Shown one piece after another: positions 15,210 through 24,059 of a stretch of 49,810 bases of DNA. Position 1 is the first letter of the stretch, and each line of letters opens with the position of its first letter. The position numbers and the translations under genes are program-made. The notes under the pieces are model-generated. The model searched no databases. It was given only the letters and a program-made list of their open reading frames with translations, and had not been told where the DNA came from. Location of the stretch: assembly GCA_023662905.1 (NCBI GenBank), contig JAMPIJ010000001.1, positions 1-49,810 on the forward strand, given 5' to 3'. The DNA comes from Fusobacterium sp. (GTDB lineage Bacteria; Cyanobacteriota; Vampirovibrionia; Gastranaerophilales; Gastranaerophilaceae).

Positions 15210-16962
15210 GCAGACAAGGGAAATAACCAAATTAATTGGTTTATGCAATAACGCAAAGCAATTAATTATCAGACCTAAAAAAGTTAATATAACGTTACCA
15301 CTGACGCTTGCAACAAAACCTTCAGGTATGGGCGTTACGGTAGAAAGGATGGCTGAAACAACCACCCCTTATGCAACGCGCATAATTGAAGCAACCCACA
15401 CACCTCGCGTACCGTTTTTAAGCCAAACATCAAAAAATCCTTATAATATCATCGAAAAACCATTAGAGAAGATTTCTCCAATTTCAGAAGAAGAATTTGC
15501 AACATACCTGAACCGACGACTCGAAGATTTCGATTCGCCATTTTATTCAGGACTCGAAATAAGAAAACTTTTGGAATTATTTAGAACTCACGACCAACGC
15601 TATGTTCAATACCTAACACATCAAAAAAAGAATTTTGTACAAAACAAATTGGCTCCGCGTTTCAATGTCAAAAGCATTGAAAAACTTTTAGGCTACATTA
15701 AAAAAGATGAAGAATTTACACTTGATTTAATCAAACAGGTTGACAAAAACGGATGTCCAAAATTGAAATTCTACGATATTGAAAAGATAATGGGATGCTA
15801 CGACAACAATCCTGCAATCACACGATTTTTATCTCAACACAAATTATCAAGTTCTGAAATTGAACAACTCATTCAGTTTCAAAAAAGCAACCCTAAACAT
15901 TTTGACGAGATATGTGAAAGCGGACTTTTTGACTTAATACAATCTGAGCAAATTGACAGCACAATCTTGAAAAATCTTCGTGAAAATATGACTTTAACCC
16001 CAAATATTCTAAAAGATATCAAAAAAATTCACACAGGGAAGCCTTTAGTAACAGAAATTCCGGCAGGAACAGGACTTGAAAATCTCGGGAAATTTGTAGA
16101 AGAAGGCGAAGTCGGAATTCTGAACGGCAAGCTTTACGCAAATCAAGGGGGCAAGCCTGTTGGATTAAATCTTAGCAAAGAAAAATTTGAAGAACTGTTT
16201 CCACTAATGGAAAGATTCAGGATGGAACAAGGCTTCTTAGGCGATTGCTGGCTAATTTCAGCGATTGACAACATTATGAGCAATGCAACCCAAAGAGTTA
16301 ATTTATACAAATTACTGAGTCAGGAGGGTAACGACATTCTCATACGCTATCCAAACGGCAAAAACGCACTTCGTTTTGTCAACGGAGAAATATCCTCCAG
16401 CGAAAATTTTATGGAATGCGGAGCAAAAGGCTTAAAGATGTTTGAGCAATCCTTTGTTTTCCATAGGGCTAATAAATATACGAAAGGAGCGGAAAGTACA
16501 GATGTTTTAGCTCGTTTGAAGGGAAATCCTAATTTGGTCTATAAACTCGACGGCGGAGTAGAAGGATTTTTTACAGATGCTGTTATGGGATACGACAATG
16601 TAAAAAGCCTCAAAATCTGGAAAGATTTCTTCATTACCCAAATTTACAGACCGATAAAATTCCGTCTGAAAACCCTCGGCCAAGACCACAGCACGCACGC
16701 AAAACTTTCAAGATGGAAGCAGGAAAAATCTTCTAATATTGTTATCTACAGCTGCGAAAAAGGTGAAATGAATGGATACAGAGAAGGTTTAGTCAACTGG
16801 GATTTTGATTTACACGCACCACACGCTTATGCCGTAAAAGATTATGCCGTTGCAGAAAGATTAGTTACGATAAGTAACCCTCATCATACAGAAGTCAATA
16901 TCAATGCTCCACTTAATATATTAGAAGATTACGGAACAATCGTACGTTTTAATAGTGTATAG
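15208..16962 (+). CDS. Calpain-like (family C2) cysteine protease
   Basis: This 584-residue protein has a C-terminal calpain-type catalytic region. Cys347 lies in QGFLGDCWLISAI, His539 in APHAYAV, and Asn557 in TISNPHH, which are the three triad positions of the C2 family in the expected order. The first 300 residues are helical and rich in Lys and Glu (RKLLELFRTHDQRYVQYL, SSSEIEQLIQFQK), without a recognised domain. No signal peptide is evident, so a cytoplasmic role or non-classical export is possible. It lacks calcium-binding EF hands. Target unknown. Confidence 0.85.
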   Translation: MQTREITKLIGLCNNAKQLIIRPKKVNITLPLTLATKPSGMGVTVERMAETTTPYATRIIEATHTPRVPFLSQTSKNPYNIIEKPLEKISPISEEEFATYLNRRLEDFDSPFYSGLEIRKLLELFRTHDQRYVQYLTHQKKNFVQNKLAPRFNVKSIEKLLGYIKKDEEFTLDLIKQVDKNGCPKLKFYDIEKIMGCYDNNPAITRFLSQHKLSSSEIEQLIQFQKSNPKHFDEICESGLFDLIQSEQIDSTILKNLRENMTLTPNILKDIKKIHTGKPLVTEIPAGTGLENLGKFVEEGEVGILNGKLYANQGGKPVGLNLSKEKFEELFPLMERFRMEQGFLGDCWLISAIDNIMSNATQRVNLYKLLSQEGNDILIRYPNGKNALRFVNGEISSSENFMECGAKGLKMFEQSFVFHRANKYTKGAESTDVLARLKGNPNLVYKLDGGVEGFFTDAVMGYDNVKSLKIWKDFFITQIYRPIKFRLKTLGQDHSTHAKLSRWKQEKSSNIVIYSCEKGEMNGYREGLVNWDFDLHAPHAYAVKDYAVAERLVTISNPHHTEVNINAPLNILEDYGTIVRFNSV

Positions 16963-17048
16963 ATTAAAAAATGTTAACAAAATAAAAAAAATTAGCAACA
17001 AAAAATATTTAGAAGTATTTATCCATTTGGCAAAAGGAGCTTCTAAAA

Positions 17049-17432
17049 ATGGAAATCCAACGTATTAATAATACAATGAGTTTCAAAAGTTATACCAGCG
17101 ATGATTTGTATCGTCTTGAGAAAAAACTAGACAGCCTGCAATCCTCAATGGACAGAAATGATTTGAACAGTTTTTATAAAAGTTTACCTAAAGAACGCCG
17201 TATGCCAATGCCTTTAGGCGTTCCACCTTACGCCATTGGCGGAATGATGGGAATGCCTCCAATGGGCCCGATGGGCAGACCACCTATGGGTATGATGGGC
17301 CCAATGGGAATGATGCCGCCAGCAGGCGGAATGTATGGTATGCCAATGGGAATGGGAATGCCGCCGATGGGCGCCCCAATGCCAAGAATAGGCGGGCAGC
17401 CACCAATGGATACTTTTGGCCCACGAAGATAA
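17049..17432 (+). CDS. Met/Gly/Pro-rich low-complexity protein, 127 residues
   Basis: The first 50 residues are ordinary and probably helical (DDLYRLEKKLDSLQSSM). The rest is a run of short M-G-M-P-P-M-G type repeats ending IGGQPPMDTFGPRR. AAAGGAG lies ten bases upstream of the ATG. No family is recognised. Met-rich tails of this kind can bind copper(I) or form flexible, disordered segments, but nothing here decides this. It lies downstream of the calpain-like gene on the same strand. Confidence 0.7.
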   Translation: MEIQRINNTMSFKSYTSDDLYRLEKKLDSLQSSMDRNDLNSFYKSLPKERRMPMPLGVPPYAIGGMMGMPPMGPMGRPPMGMMGPMGMMPPAGGMYGMPMGMGMPPMGAPMPRIGGQPPMDTFGPRR

Positions 17433-17721
17433 AACCAATTAAAAGCAGTTCTCCGCTACTTCCGCCCCGCTGAACCGCGTGTCGTGCGTAGCTGCGCTGT
17501 CTAATACGCCACTCCAAATTTTCGCTATACTGACGCATCGCGAAAATTTCTCGGACAACGAAAACTATTGATATAAAAGAAAACTACCCACATAACTAAT
17601 TGCCATAATTTAATTTTTGTAAACAAAATGATTAGTTATGTCTTTTTTGCTGTGTTTGTAGTAGAATTTATATATTGTATATTGGTTTTTATAAAAATAA
17701 TACCCGAAAGGAAGAGTATTG
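17433..17721. other. Intergenic region with two inverted repeats
   Basis: AAATTTTCGC (17516..17525) and GCGAAAATTT (17540..17549) form a perfect 10-bp hairpin. ACATAACTAAT (17590..17600) and ATTAGTTATGT (17631..17641) form an 11-bp repeat with a 30-base spacer, followed by CTTTTTT. The stretch 17450..17510 is unusually GC-rich for the window. No coding frame is convincing. The second repeat may terminate transcription from upstream. Confidence 0.45.
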
Positions 17722-19308
17722 ATGCAAAAATTATTAATTGTACTATTTACACTGGTTCTGTCTATGCCAAAAGCATTAGCGATGAATGTTGACGCGTTTA
17801 TTGATGAAAACTTAGCGCCTGTCACCAACGCCATCGCGAACTTCATTTTTTACCCTATGCCTGGCACAGAAGTTCCTATTATTATTTTCTGGATTCTTTT
17901 TGCAGGAATATTCTTCACGTTTTATTTCCGTGGGCTTTCTGTTTGGGGCTTCAAACACGCAATCGAAACAGTTATCAGCCACGATAAAGACCACGAAGAC
18001 AACCACGGTCAATCAGAAGGTAATACCGGTGAAGTTTCTTCACTTCAAGCATTAGCAACAGCGCTTTCAGGTACAATCGGTATCGGAAGTATCGCAGGCG
18101 TTGCGATTTCAATTTCAATCGGCGGCCCTGGTGCGGCGTTCTGGATTTTTGCAGGCGCGTTGCTCGGTATGTCTATCAAATTCGTTGAAGCTTCTGCGGC
18201 TGTTAAATATAGAAGATTTAACCTTGACGGCAGTGTTTCAGGCGGCCCGATGCACTATATTTCTCACGGGCTTACAAGAAAAAAACTTAGACCACTCGGT
18301 CAAACTCTCGCTGTAATCTTCGCAACTCTTTGTATTGGCGGCGCGATTACCGGCGGTAATATGATTCAAATCAACCAATCTGCACACCAATTCGTTCACA
18401 TTACAGGCGGCGAAGCAAGCTTCTTACACGGATACACCTGGATATTCGGTCTAATCGTTGCGGTTCTTGTCGGTGCATCAGTTGTAGGCGGTATCAAAAG
18501 CATAGCTAAAGTTACATCAGTTCTGGTTCCTACTATGTGTGTATTGTACATTGCATCAGGCATCATCGTAATCCTTGCAAACTTTATGAATATTCCTCAC
18601 GCAATCGGCGTGATAATCAAAGAAGCTTTCTCACCAGAAGCTGTTGCAGGCGGCGTTTTCGGTACTATTATCATCGGTTTAAGACGTTCAGTTCAATCAA
18701 ATGAAGCGGGTACAGGTGCTGCGGCTATCGCTTATGCGGCGGTTAAAACAAAAGAACCTATCTCTCAAGGTTTTGTTTCTATCTTAGAAACTTTCTTGAC
18801 CGGTGTTCTTTGCTTGTTATCATCATTTGCAATTGTATTCTCAGGTGCATACCTTGAAGCTCACGAGGGAATTTCAGGTATTGAACTTGCATCAAATGCG
18901 TTCCAATCAGTAATCCCATTCTCACACTACATCTTAGCGTTAATCGTAATTATGTTTGCGCTCTCAACATTAATTTCTTGGGCTTACTACGGACAGAAAG
19001 CTTGGAACTTCCTCTTTGGTGAAGGTAAAAAACGTAACCTTACATTCAATATTATTTATTGCTTGTTTATCGTAGTTGGTTCTGCGATGAACGTTAAATC
19101 AATCATCGATATCACAGACGCAATGATGATTGCAATGTCTATCCCGAACTTAATCGCATTGTACATCCTTGCTCCGGAAATCAAAAACGACCTGTTTGAT
19201 TACTGCAGAAGATTTAAAGTCGGAACAATGATTTACAAAGATAAACTTGCACAACTTGCACCTGTGGCAGTTGAAAGTGAGGAAGAAGTATGTCAGACAA
19301 ACAAATAA
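17722..19308 (+). CDS. Sodium:alanine/glycine symporter (AGCS family)
   Basis: This 528-residue transporter has the AGCS signatures TALSGTIGIGSIAGVAISI plus GGPGAAFWI, GLRRSVQSNEAGTGAAAIAYAA and about ten membrane helices. An N-terminal hydrophobic stretch ending ALAMNVDAF may be helix 0 or a signal-like segment. It imports alanine or glycine with sodium. I start at ATG 17722, not the preceding TTG, because GGAAGAG is positioned for it. Its last 19 bases overlap the ACT-domain gene, suggesting the two are co-translated. Confidence 0.95.
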   Translation: MQKLLIVLFTLVLSMPKALAMNVDAFIDENLAPVTNAIANFIFYPMPGTEVPIIIFWILFAGIFFTFYFRGLSVWGFKHAIETVISHDKDHEDNHGQSEGNTGEVSSLQALATALSGTIGIGSIAGVAISISIGGPGAAFWIFAGALLGMSIKFVEASAAVKYRRFNLDGSVSGGPMHYISHGLTRKKLRPLGQTLAVIFATLCIGGAITGGNMIQINQSAHQFVHITGGEASFLHGYTWIFGLIVAVLVGASVVGGIKSIAKVTSVLVPTMCVLYIASGIIVILANFMNIPHAIGVIIKEAFSPEAVAGGVFGTIIIGLRRSVQSNEAGTGAAAIAYAAVKTKEPISQGFVSILETFLTGVLCLLSSFAIVFSGAYLEAHEGISGIELASNAFQSVIPFSHYILALIVIMFALSTLISWAYYGQKAWNFLFGEGKKRNLTFNIIYCLFIVVGSAMNVKSIIDITDAMMIAMSIPNLIALYILAPEIKNDLFDYCRRFKVGTMIYKDKLAQLAPVAVESEEEVCQTNK

Positions 19309-19568
19309 TCGTAACGGTTTCAGGTGTCGACAAAGTCGGTATTGTTGCGAAAGTCACAACCGTATTGGCGCAACTTGAGGTCAATATCGAAGATATCAAA
19401 CAAACATTAATGCAAGGACATTTCGTAATGTTTTTGCTTGCAAACATCGAGAACTCAAAGTTTCCTTTCTCAGAGATAAAAGAAAAACTCACAGACCTCG
19501 GCAAAGAGATGGGAATGGAAATCTGGGTACAGAGAAAAGAAATTTTCGATAATATGCATAACATTTAA
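19290..19568 (+). CDS. Small ACT-domain protein (UPF0237-like)
   Basis: This 92-residue protein is a single ACT domain. It starts IIVTVSGVDKVGIVAKVTTVLAQLEVNIEDIKQT and has the glycine at the ligand-binding turn between strand 1 and helix 1. ACT domains bind amino acids and regulate enzymes or transporters. Because the gene overlaps the end of the AGCS symporter by 19 bases, it may sense or modulate amino-acid supply (inference). Length fits the UPF0237 family. Confidence 0.9.
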   Translation: MSDKQIIVTVSGVDKVGIVAKVTTVLAQLEVNIEDIKQTLMQGHFVMFLLANIENSKFPFSEIKEKLTDLGKEMGMEIWVQRKEIFDNMHNI

Positions 19569-19593
19569 AAAGGAGCCTTGTGGCTCCTTTTTT
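19567..19593 (+). terminator. Terminator of symporter/ACT operon
   Basis: AAAAAGGAGCC, TTGT and GGCTCCTTTTTT follow directly after the ACT stop codon. The A run on the other side makes it usable for the convergent PL-C as well. Confidence 0.9.
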
Positions 19594-19596
19594 ATT

Positions 19597-20551
19597 CTAT
19601 CGTTGAACACAACGAACAAGATTTGTTTCATTTTTTGAACGAATATTTCGTCTTCCCGAATTAAAACTCTGGTACTGAGCTTGATTGGCCGAAACGATTG
19701 AAGACGACCAGTAAAGACCACTCGTAATTCCGATTAATTTCTGGTTCATAAACATTGCTGAAAGCTCTAAAATATTAGGCATTCGATATTCCCCGCCTAA
19801 ATCATTACACAACGCTGAGGCTTCATCAAACTTAATACCATCCGAAAGTGTATGATAATTAACAACCGGCGCAACAATCTCGCTATCACTCGGGTAAAAA
19901 GCCGTTATGAACCCAATATCTTTACCGACAGTATTTGGCCCTTTCGTTCCATTCAAGTCATAAATAAAATTCAAACAAATTTTTGACTGAGTATAAAAAT
20001 CGGAAGTTTCACCCATATTCGCCTTGCACGATGGGTTATAGAATAAAACAATGCTTTCGCCGTTTTGCGTTTCAAAGGCCGCAGCATCAGTATCATCTTG
20101 TGAATAAGAACCTCTCCAGCCAGAATATTCTGGGTCTGAATTTGTGGAGTAATTCGTAAACTTATCGTTCAAATCAGAAAGAGTTCTAGGCATATCCATT
20201 TTCTGAGCATCCAAAGTAGTAATCTGAGTTGGAATTCCACAATCCTCCAACGCGTCTTTGTCACAAATATTGTTAATCTTTAAAACTTTCGACAATGCGT
20301 CCGTTGCGAAGGCTTCTGCATTAGCGTATGTATTCAAGCTATCTATTAACGGGATTGCCTGACTAAAACGCGCATAAAGTGCCTTTCTCTGTGTGTTCCA
20401 TGTGCGTTCGTTAATGTTGCCTGTGAGCGACGGCAAAGTAATTGCGGCAACCACGCCGATAATTGTTAATGACAGGAGTATCTCAGCCATTGTAAAGGCG
20501 GTTAAGGAACTCCCCCCCCCCCCCTGTCAAAATGTTTACATGTTTTTTCAT
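19597..20551 (-). CDS. PL-C: phase-variable pilin-like protein (phase OFF, 13 G)
   Basis: The start ATG (20549..20551) opens MKKHVNILT followed by G13. In this state the frame shifts and stops at a TGA just past the ATG of MAEIL. With 12 or 15 G it would read SSLTA/FTMAEILLSLTIIGVVAAI with Ala at position -1 of the cleavage site instead of the usual Gly. The body from FTMAEIL on is intact for 297 codons. It has six conserved cysteines, DLNGTKGPNTVGKDIGF, a C-terminal YRMPN-EL, YWSSS and VRCVQR tail. Convergent with the ACT gene, four bases beyond its terminator. Confidence 0.88.
20512..20524 (-). repeat. Poly-G tract of PL-C, 13 bases
   Basis: Thirteen consecutive C on the plus strand. The ATG frame needs a multiple of three, so 13 is OFF, one base longer than the readable length 12. 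Confidence 0.95.
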
Positions 20552-20576
20552 TTCTTCATCCTTTCTTTATGTAATC

Positions 20577-20605
20577 ATTATGTAGCATGTTTCTATTAAT
20601 GTCAA
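20577..20605 (-). promoter_or_regulatory. PL-C promoter
   Basis: Minus strand TTGACA, 17 bases, CATAAT. The spacer end and -10 region (AAACATGCTACATAATG) are identical to those of PL-A. Confidence 0.8.
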
Positions 20606-20613
20606 GTTTGGTA

Positions 20614-20619
20614 TATAAT
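20614..20619 (+). promoter_or_regulatory. -10 box of tatD, likely leaderless
   Basis: TATAAT lies six bases upstream of the tatD ATG at 20626 and there is no ribosome binding site, so the transcript probably starts at the start codon. Confidence 0.45.
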
Positions 20620-20625
20620 AATTCT

Positions 20626-21405
20626 ATGAACACATATATAGTAGACACACATTCCCATATTGATATGATTGAGGGAATTTCAATTGAAGAAGTTATCAAA
20701 AACGCGCACGAATCCGGCGTGGACAAGATTATTGTGCCGTGCGCGTATCCACACGACATCGAAAAAATCAACGCACTTACGTTACAATATAAAGAGGTTT
20801 ACGGACTTCTTGGCGTTCATCCATCAGAAGCGCGCGACTGGAGCGATGATTTAATTGATAAAATTCGCGCTATCGTTGCCGCAAATCCGAAAATCGTCGG
20901 AATCGGCGAAATTGGTCTGGATTATTACTGGGATAAATCGTTTAACGACTTACAAAAAGAAGTTTTTATCAAACAAATCGCGCTGGCAAACGAATTAAAC
21001 CTACCGATTTGCGTTCACGACCGCGAGGCACACCTTGATTCGCTAAACATTTTAAAAGAACACAATCAGGGTTCAAAAATTGTTATGCACTGTTTTTCCG
21101 GAAGCGTTGAATTTATGCGCGAATGCCTCAAAGAAAATATTTATATAGCGCTCGGGGGCGTTGTGACGTTCAAGAATGCAGTAAAAGCAAAAGAAGTTGC
21201 GGCAGAAGTCCCGCTTGATAAGCTTCTTCTGGAAACCGACGCGCCGTATTTAACGCCTGTTCCATTCCGCGGCAAGGAAAACCAGCCGGCTTATACAAAA
21301 TTCGTCGCTGAAGAAATCGCAAAACTTCGCGGAATAAATGTAGAAGAAGTTATGCGCATTACAACACAAAATGCACACGACATCTACAATCTGGGAGAAA
21401 TTTAA
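20626..21405 (+). CDS. tatD: TatD-family metal-dependent nuclease
   Basis: This 259-residue amidohydrolase-fold protein has the N-terminal metal motif VDTHSHIDM, GEIGLDYYWD, CVHDREAH, MHCFSGS and ETDAPYLTP, all TatD signatures. Members are 3'-5' DNA exonucleases or deoxyribonucleases using two metal ions. I begin at MNTYIVDTHSHID (20626) because this matches the family N-terminus; the longer open frame upstream runs through the divergent PL-C promoter. The stop overlaps the tlyA start by one base. Confidence 0.93.
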   Translation: MNTYIVDTHSHIDMIEGISIEEVIKNAHESGVDKIIVPCAYPHDIEKINALTLQYKEVYGLLGVHPSEARDWSDDLIDKIRAIVAANPKIVGIGEIGLDYYWDKSFNDLQKEVFIKQIALANELNLPICVHDREAHLDSLNILKEHNQGSKIVMHCFSGSVEFMRECLKENIYIALGGVVTFKNAVKAKEVAAEVPLDKLLLETDAPYLTPVPFRGKENQPAYTKFVAEEIAKLRGINVEEVMRITTQNAHDIYNLGEI

Positions 21406-22220
21406 TGAAAAAAGAACGTTTGGACAAATATCTTGTAGACCTCGGATTTTTTGAAACAAAAAGCAAGGCTTCTGCCGCTATTTTGGCGGGGGACGTCAAA
21501 ATTAATGACGAATACATCACAAAAGCAGGCTACCAGATAAACATAGAAAAAGAACACGATATCGTCGTGAAACAAATGCCATTCGTTTCTCGCGGCGGGT
21601 TCAAACTTCAAAAAGCATTAAAAACTTTTCCGATTAAGGTCGAAGACAGAATCTGTTTTGACGCAGGCGCTTCAACCGGCGGTTTTACAGATTGTCTATT
21701 ACAAAACGGGGCGAAATTTGTCTACGCAGTCGATGTTGGTTACGGTCAGCTTGACTGGAAAATCCGTTCCAGCGCTCAGGTTAAAACAATCGAGCGCACG
21801 AACCTTAAAATCGCCGGCTACGAAGATATTTACGCAGAAAATGAACCTGTTGCCGACTTACTCGTTAGCGACCTGTCGTTCATTTCGCTCACAAAGGTTC
21901 TTGAAAACCTAAAAAAGCTTCTAGCACCGGAGTTTCACGAAATGGTATGCCTAATAAAACCTCAATTTGAAGCCGGCAAAGACAAAATCGAAAAAGGCGG
22001 CGTTGTGAGAAGCAAAGCCACGCACGAAGAAGTTATCAAAAATGTTCTCGATTTTGCGTTATCCCTAGGCTACTCAATCAACGGCCTGACTTATTCCTCA
22101 ATCAAAGGCCCGTCAGGAAACATTGAATATCTTGTCTGGCTTTCGACGGACAACAGCCTTGCACAAGCGCCAGACATAAAAGCAATCGTCGACGACGCAT
22201 TTTTAAATTTGAATAGTTAG
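21405..22220 (+). CDS. tlyA: TlyA-family rRNA 2'-O-methyltransferase
   Basis: This 271-residue protein has an N-terminal S4 RNA-binding domain (RLDKYLVDLGFFETKSKASAAILAG), a linker FVSRGGFKLQKAL, then a Rossmann methyltransferase domain with CFDAGASTGGFTDCLL and the LLVSDLSFISL motif. Family known: methylates cytidine 2'-O in 16S/23S rRNA (annotated also as hemolysin A). Start and the tatD stop overlap as TAATG. Confidence 0.93.
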   Translation: MKKERLDKYLVDLGFFETKSKASAAILAGDVKINDEYITKAGYQINIEKEHDIVVKQMPFVSRGGFKLQKALKTFPIKVEDRICFDAGASTGGFTDCLLQNGAKFVYAVDVGYGQLDWKIRSSAQVKTIERTNLKIAGYEDIYAENEPVADLLVSDLSFISLTKVLENLKKLLAPEFHEMVCLIKPQFEAGKDKIEKGGVVRSKATHEEVIKNVLDFALSLGYSINGLTYSSIKGPSGNIEYLVWLSTDNSLAQAPDIKAIVDDAFLNLNS

Positions 22221-22288
22221 TTTAATTATTCAAAGCGCTACGCTAAAAGTATATTGATTAAAAAATACCGTTAAGGTTAAATGATGAT

Positions 22289-23509
22289 ATGAAAAAATGG
22301 TTATTCGCACTTACATTATTTATACTTGTCGTCTTGAATGTCGCATTCATCGAGTATTCAAACGACAACAGCAGACTGATTGAAGAATTAGAACACAATC
22401 ACGACCACGTTTCATATCAAAAATTATTCGACAACACCTGGGCCGAAATCAAAGATAACTATTACGACGCAAGCCTTAACCGCCAAATCTGGTACCGTTG
22501 GAAAGAACACTACCGCGGTAAAATTAAAACCGAAGCGGACGCAAAAGTCGCAATAGACTCAATGCTCGCAAGCCTTAACGACCCTTATTCCAAATATATG
22601 GACAAAGAAGAATATTCTGAACAAAATTCTTCCATAGCCTCAAAAATAGTCGGAATAGGCGTCAATATTGCATCGGTTTCAGGTAAAATAACAATAATTA
22701 ACGTTATGGACGGCTCACCTGCGCAAAGCGCTAATCTTCAAGCCAACGACATTATCTACGCCGTTGACGGCAAAGAAATCAGCGGTATGCCTATCGCTGA
22801 GGTTGCAAACCTTGTCAAAGGCAAGGAAAATTCTGTCGTTGACGTAACAATTCTTAGAAACAACGAAAAACTCAACAAAAAAATCGTTAGAAAAGAAATA
22901 AAAATTAAAACCGTTAAATCAACAATCGACAAAAATATCGGCTACATCCAAATTTCAACGTTCGTAAGCGTTACGACCCCGAACGACTTTTTGGAAGCCC
23001 TTGAAAAAACACAAAATACAGACGGTTTAATCATAGACCTACGCGGGAATACGGGCGGCTTGCTTCCAAACGCTGTATTCATCGCAAATTTATTCATTCC
23101 AGAGGGTAATATCGTAAGTATCGTCGGCCGCGACGGGTACAAGTTCGACATTGCCGCACAAAATCTGGATTTAAAAATCAACAAACCTCTGGTTATCCTA
23201 GTCGACGGAAACTCCGCGAGTGCCAGCGAAATTCTCTCCGGTGCGCTCAAAGATTACAAAAAAGCCGTTCTTCTAGGCACCAAAACTTACGGCAAAGGCA
23301 TGGTTCAGAAAATAATTCCGCTCCAAAACGACACCGGACTAAACCTGACCATCGCAAAATACCTTACCCCGAAAGGCAGTGATATTAATCAAAAAGGCAT
23401 TGAGCCTGATTATAAAGTTGAATTCACCATAAATGACTTGAAAAATCAAAACGATGTCCAGCTTGCTACTGCCAAGAATATCATTAATAACATGATTTCT
23501 CACAAATAA
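22289..23509 (+). CDS. S41 carboxy-terminal processing protease
   Basis: This 406-residue protein has an N-terminal membrane anchor or signal (residues about 3-22), a PDZ domain (GIGVNIASVSGKITIINV ... GSPAQSANLQANDIIYAVDG) and an S41 catalytic domain. The catalytic Ser is in DGNSASASEILSGALKD and the Lys in TYGKGMVQ. CtpA/Tsp-type enzymes cut C-terminal ends of envelope proteins. It lies 68 bases downstream of tlyA. Confidence 0.94.
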   Translation: MKKWLFALTLFILVVLNVAFIEYSNDNSRLIEELEHNHDHVSYQKLFDNTWAEIKDNYYDASLNRQIWYRWKEHYRGKIKTEADAKVAIDSMLASLNDPYSKYMDKEEYSEQNSSIASKIVGIGVNIASVSGKITIINVMDGSPAQSANLQANDIIYAVDGKEISGMPIAEVANLVKGKENSVVDVTILRNNEKLNKKIVRKEIKIKTVKSTIDKNIGYIQISTFVSVTTPNDFLEALEKTQNTDGLIIDLRGNTGGLLPNAVFIANLFIPEGNIVSIVGRDGYKFDIAAQNLDLKINKPLVILVDGNSASASEILSGALKDYKKAVLLGTKTYGKGMVQKIIPLQNDTGLNLTIAKYLTPKGSDINQKGIEPDYKVEFTINDLKNQNDVQLATAKNIINNMISHK

Positions 23510-23525
23510 ACGCCGTAAAACTCAT

Positions 23526-23576
23526 AAGATTACCGGAAATACCTATAATTTTCTGCACTTACAGGTAATCTTTTCC
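23526..23576 (+). terminator. Inverted repeat downstream of the protease gene
   Basis: AAGATTACC (23526..23534) and GGTAATCTT (23564..23572) are followed by TTCC. The long spacer of 29 bases makes it a weak terminator candidate. Confidence 0.4.
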
Positions 23577-23628
23577 TCCCCCACATCTATTAGAATTAAA
23601 ATATCACAGTTACCCTATGGAGTTTATT

Positions 23629-23928
23629 ATGTTAATGAGTCACGATTGCAACAGAAATAATAGAATTGAACTTAAAAACGTCGACAAAGACATAGTTTTC
23701 TGGCTTGAAGATATTATTGACGAAAACAACGGACGCATCGAGCGCAAAGAATGGAAAAGCAAGTACAACAGCTATGTCGTTTACGATTACGAACCTTTCT
23801 GCACGGAGGGGTTTGAAATAAACATCGTCGTAACGTCCTTTGACGACGCATATTTAAAATTCATAAAATACCTCTATGATGAAAAAATAAATACAATAGA
23901 GTTTCTCAATAATTGCATAAACGCATGA
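23629..23928 (+). CDS. Hypothetical protein, 99 residues
   Basis: This small acidic, probably globular protein begins MLMSHDCNRNNRIELKNVDK. The start at 23629 is chosen since GGAG lies six bases upstream; an ATG 12 bases earlier overlaps that site. It contains alternating strand-like segments (NSYVVYDYEPF, GFEINIVVTSF) and a C-terminal helix. No family recognised. It is a single-gene unit followed by a GC-rich hairpin. Confidence 0.65.
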   Translation: MLMSHDCNRNNRIELKNVDKDIVFWLEDIIDENNGRIERKEWKSKYNSYVVYDYEPFCTEGFEINIVVTSFDDAYLKFIKYLYDEKINTIEFLNNCINA

Positions 23929-23930
23929 GT

Positions 23931-23956
23931 AAGGCGGCCGTTCACCCGGCCGCCTT
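23931..23956. terminator. Hairpin after the 99-residue gene
   Basis: AAGGCGGCC (23931..23939) and GGCCGCCTT (23948..23956) form a perfect 9-bp stem with an 8-base loop, but no T run follows on the plus strand. Confidence 0.5.
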
Positions 23957-24059
23957 AAAAATCTAAAAAAAACTCCGAGTAGTTTATCTAATCGGAGGAA
24001 ATGTGTCATAAAGGAAGTGTGTAATGTGGAGTTTATGTAAGTAAAACCTCATTCAAACA

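Noticed and set aside
17214-17438. His/Trp-rich frame opposite the Met/Gly/Pro protein
   Set aside because: Composition is the antisense image of the ATG-GGN repeats.
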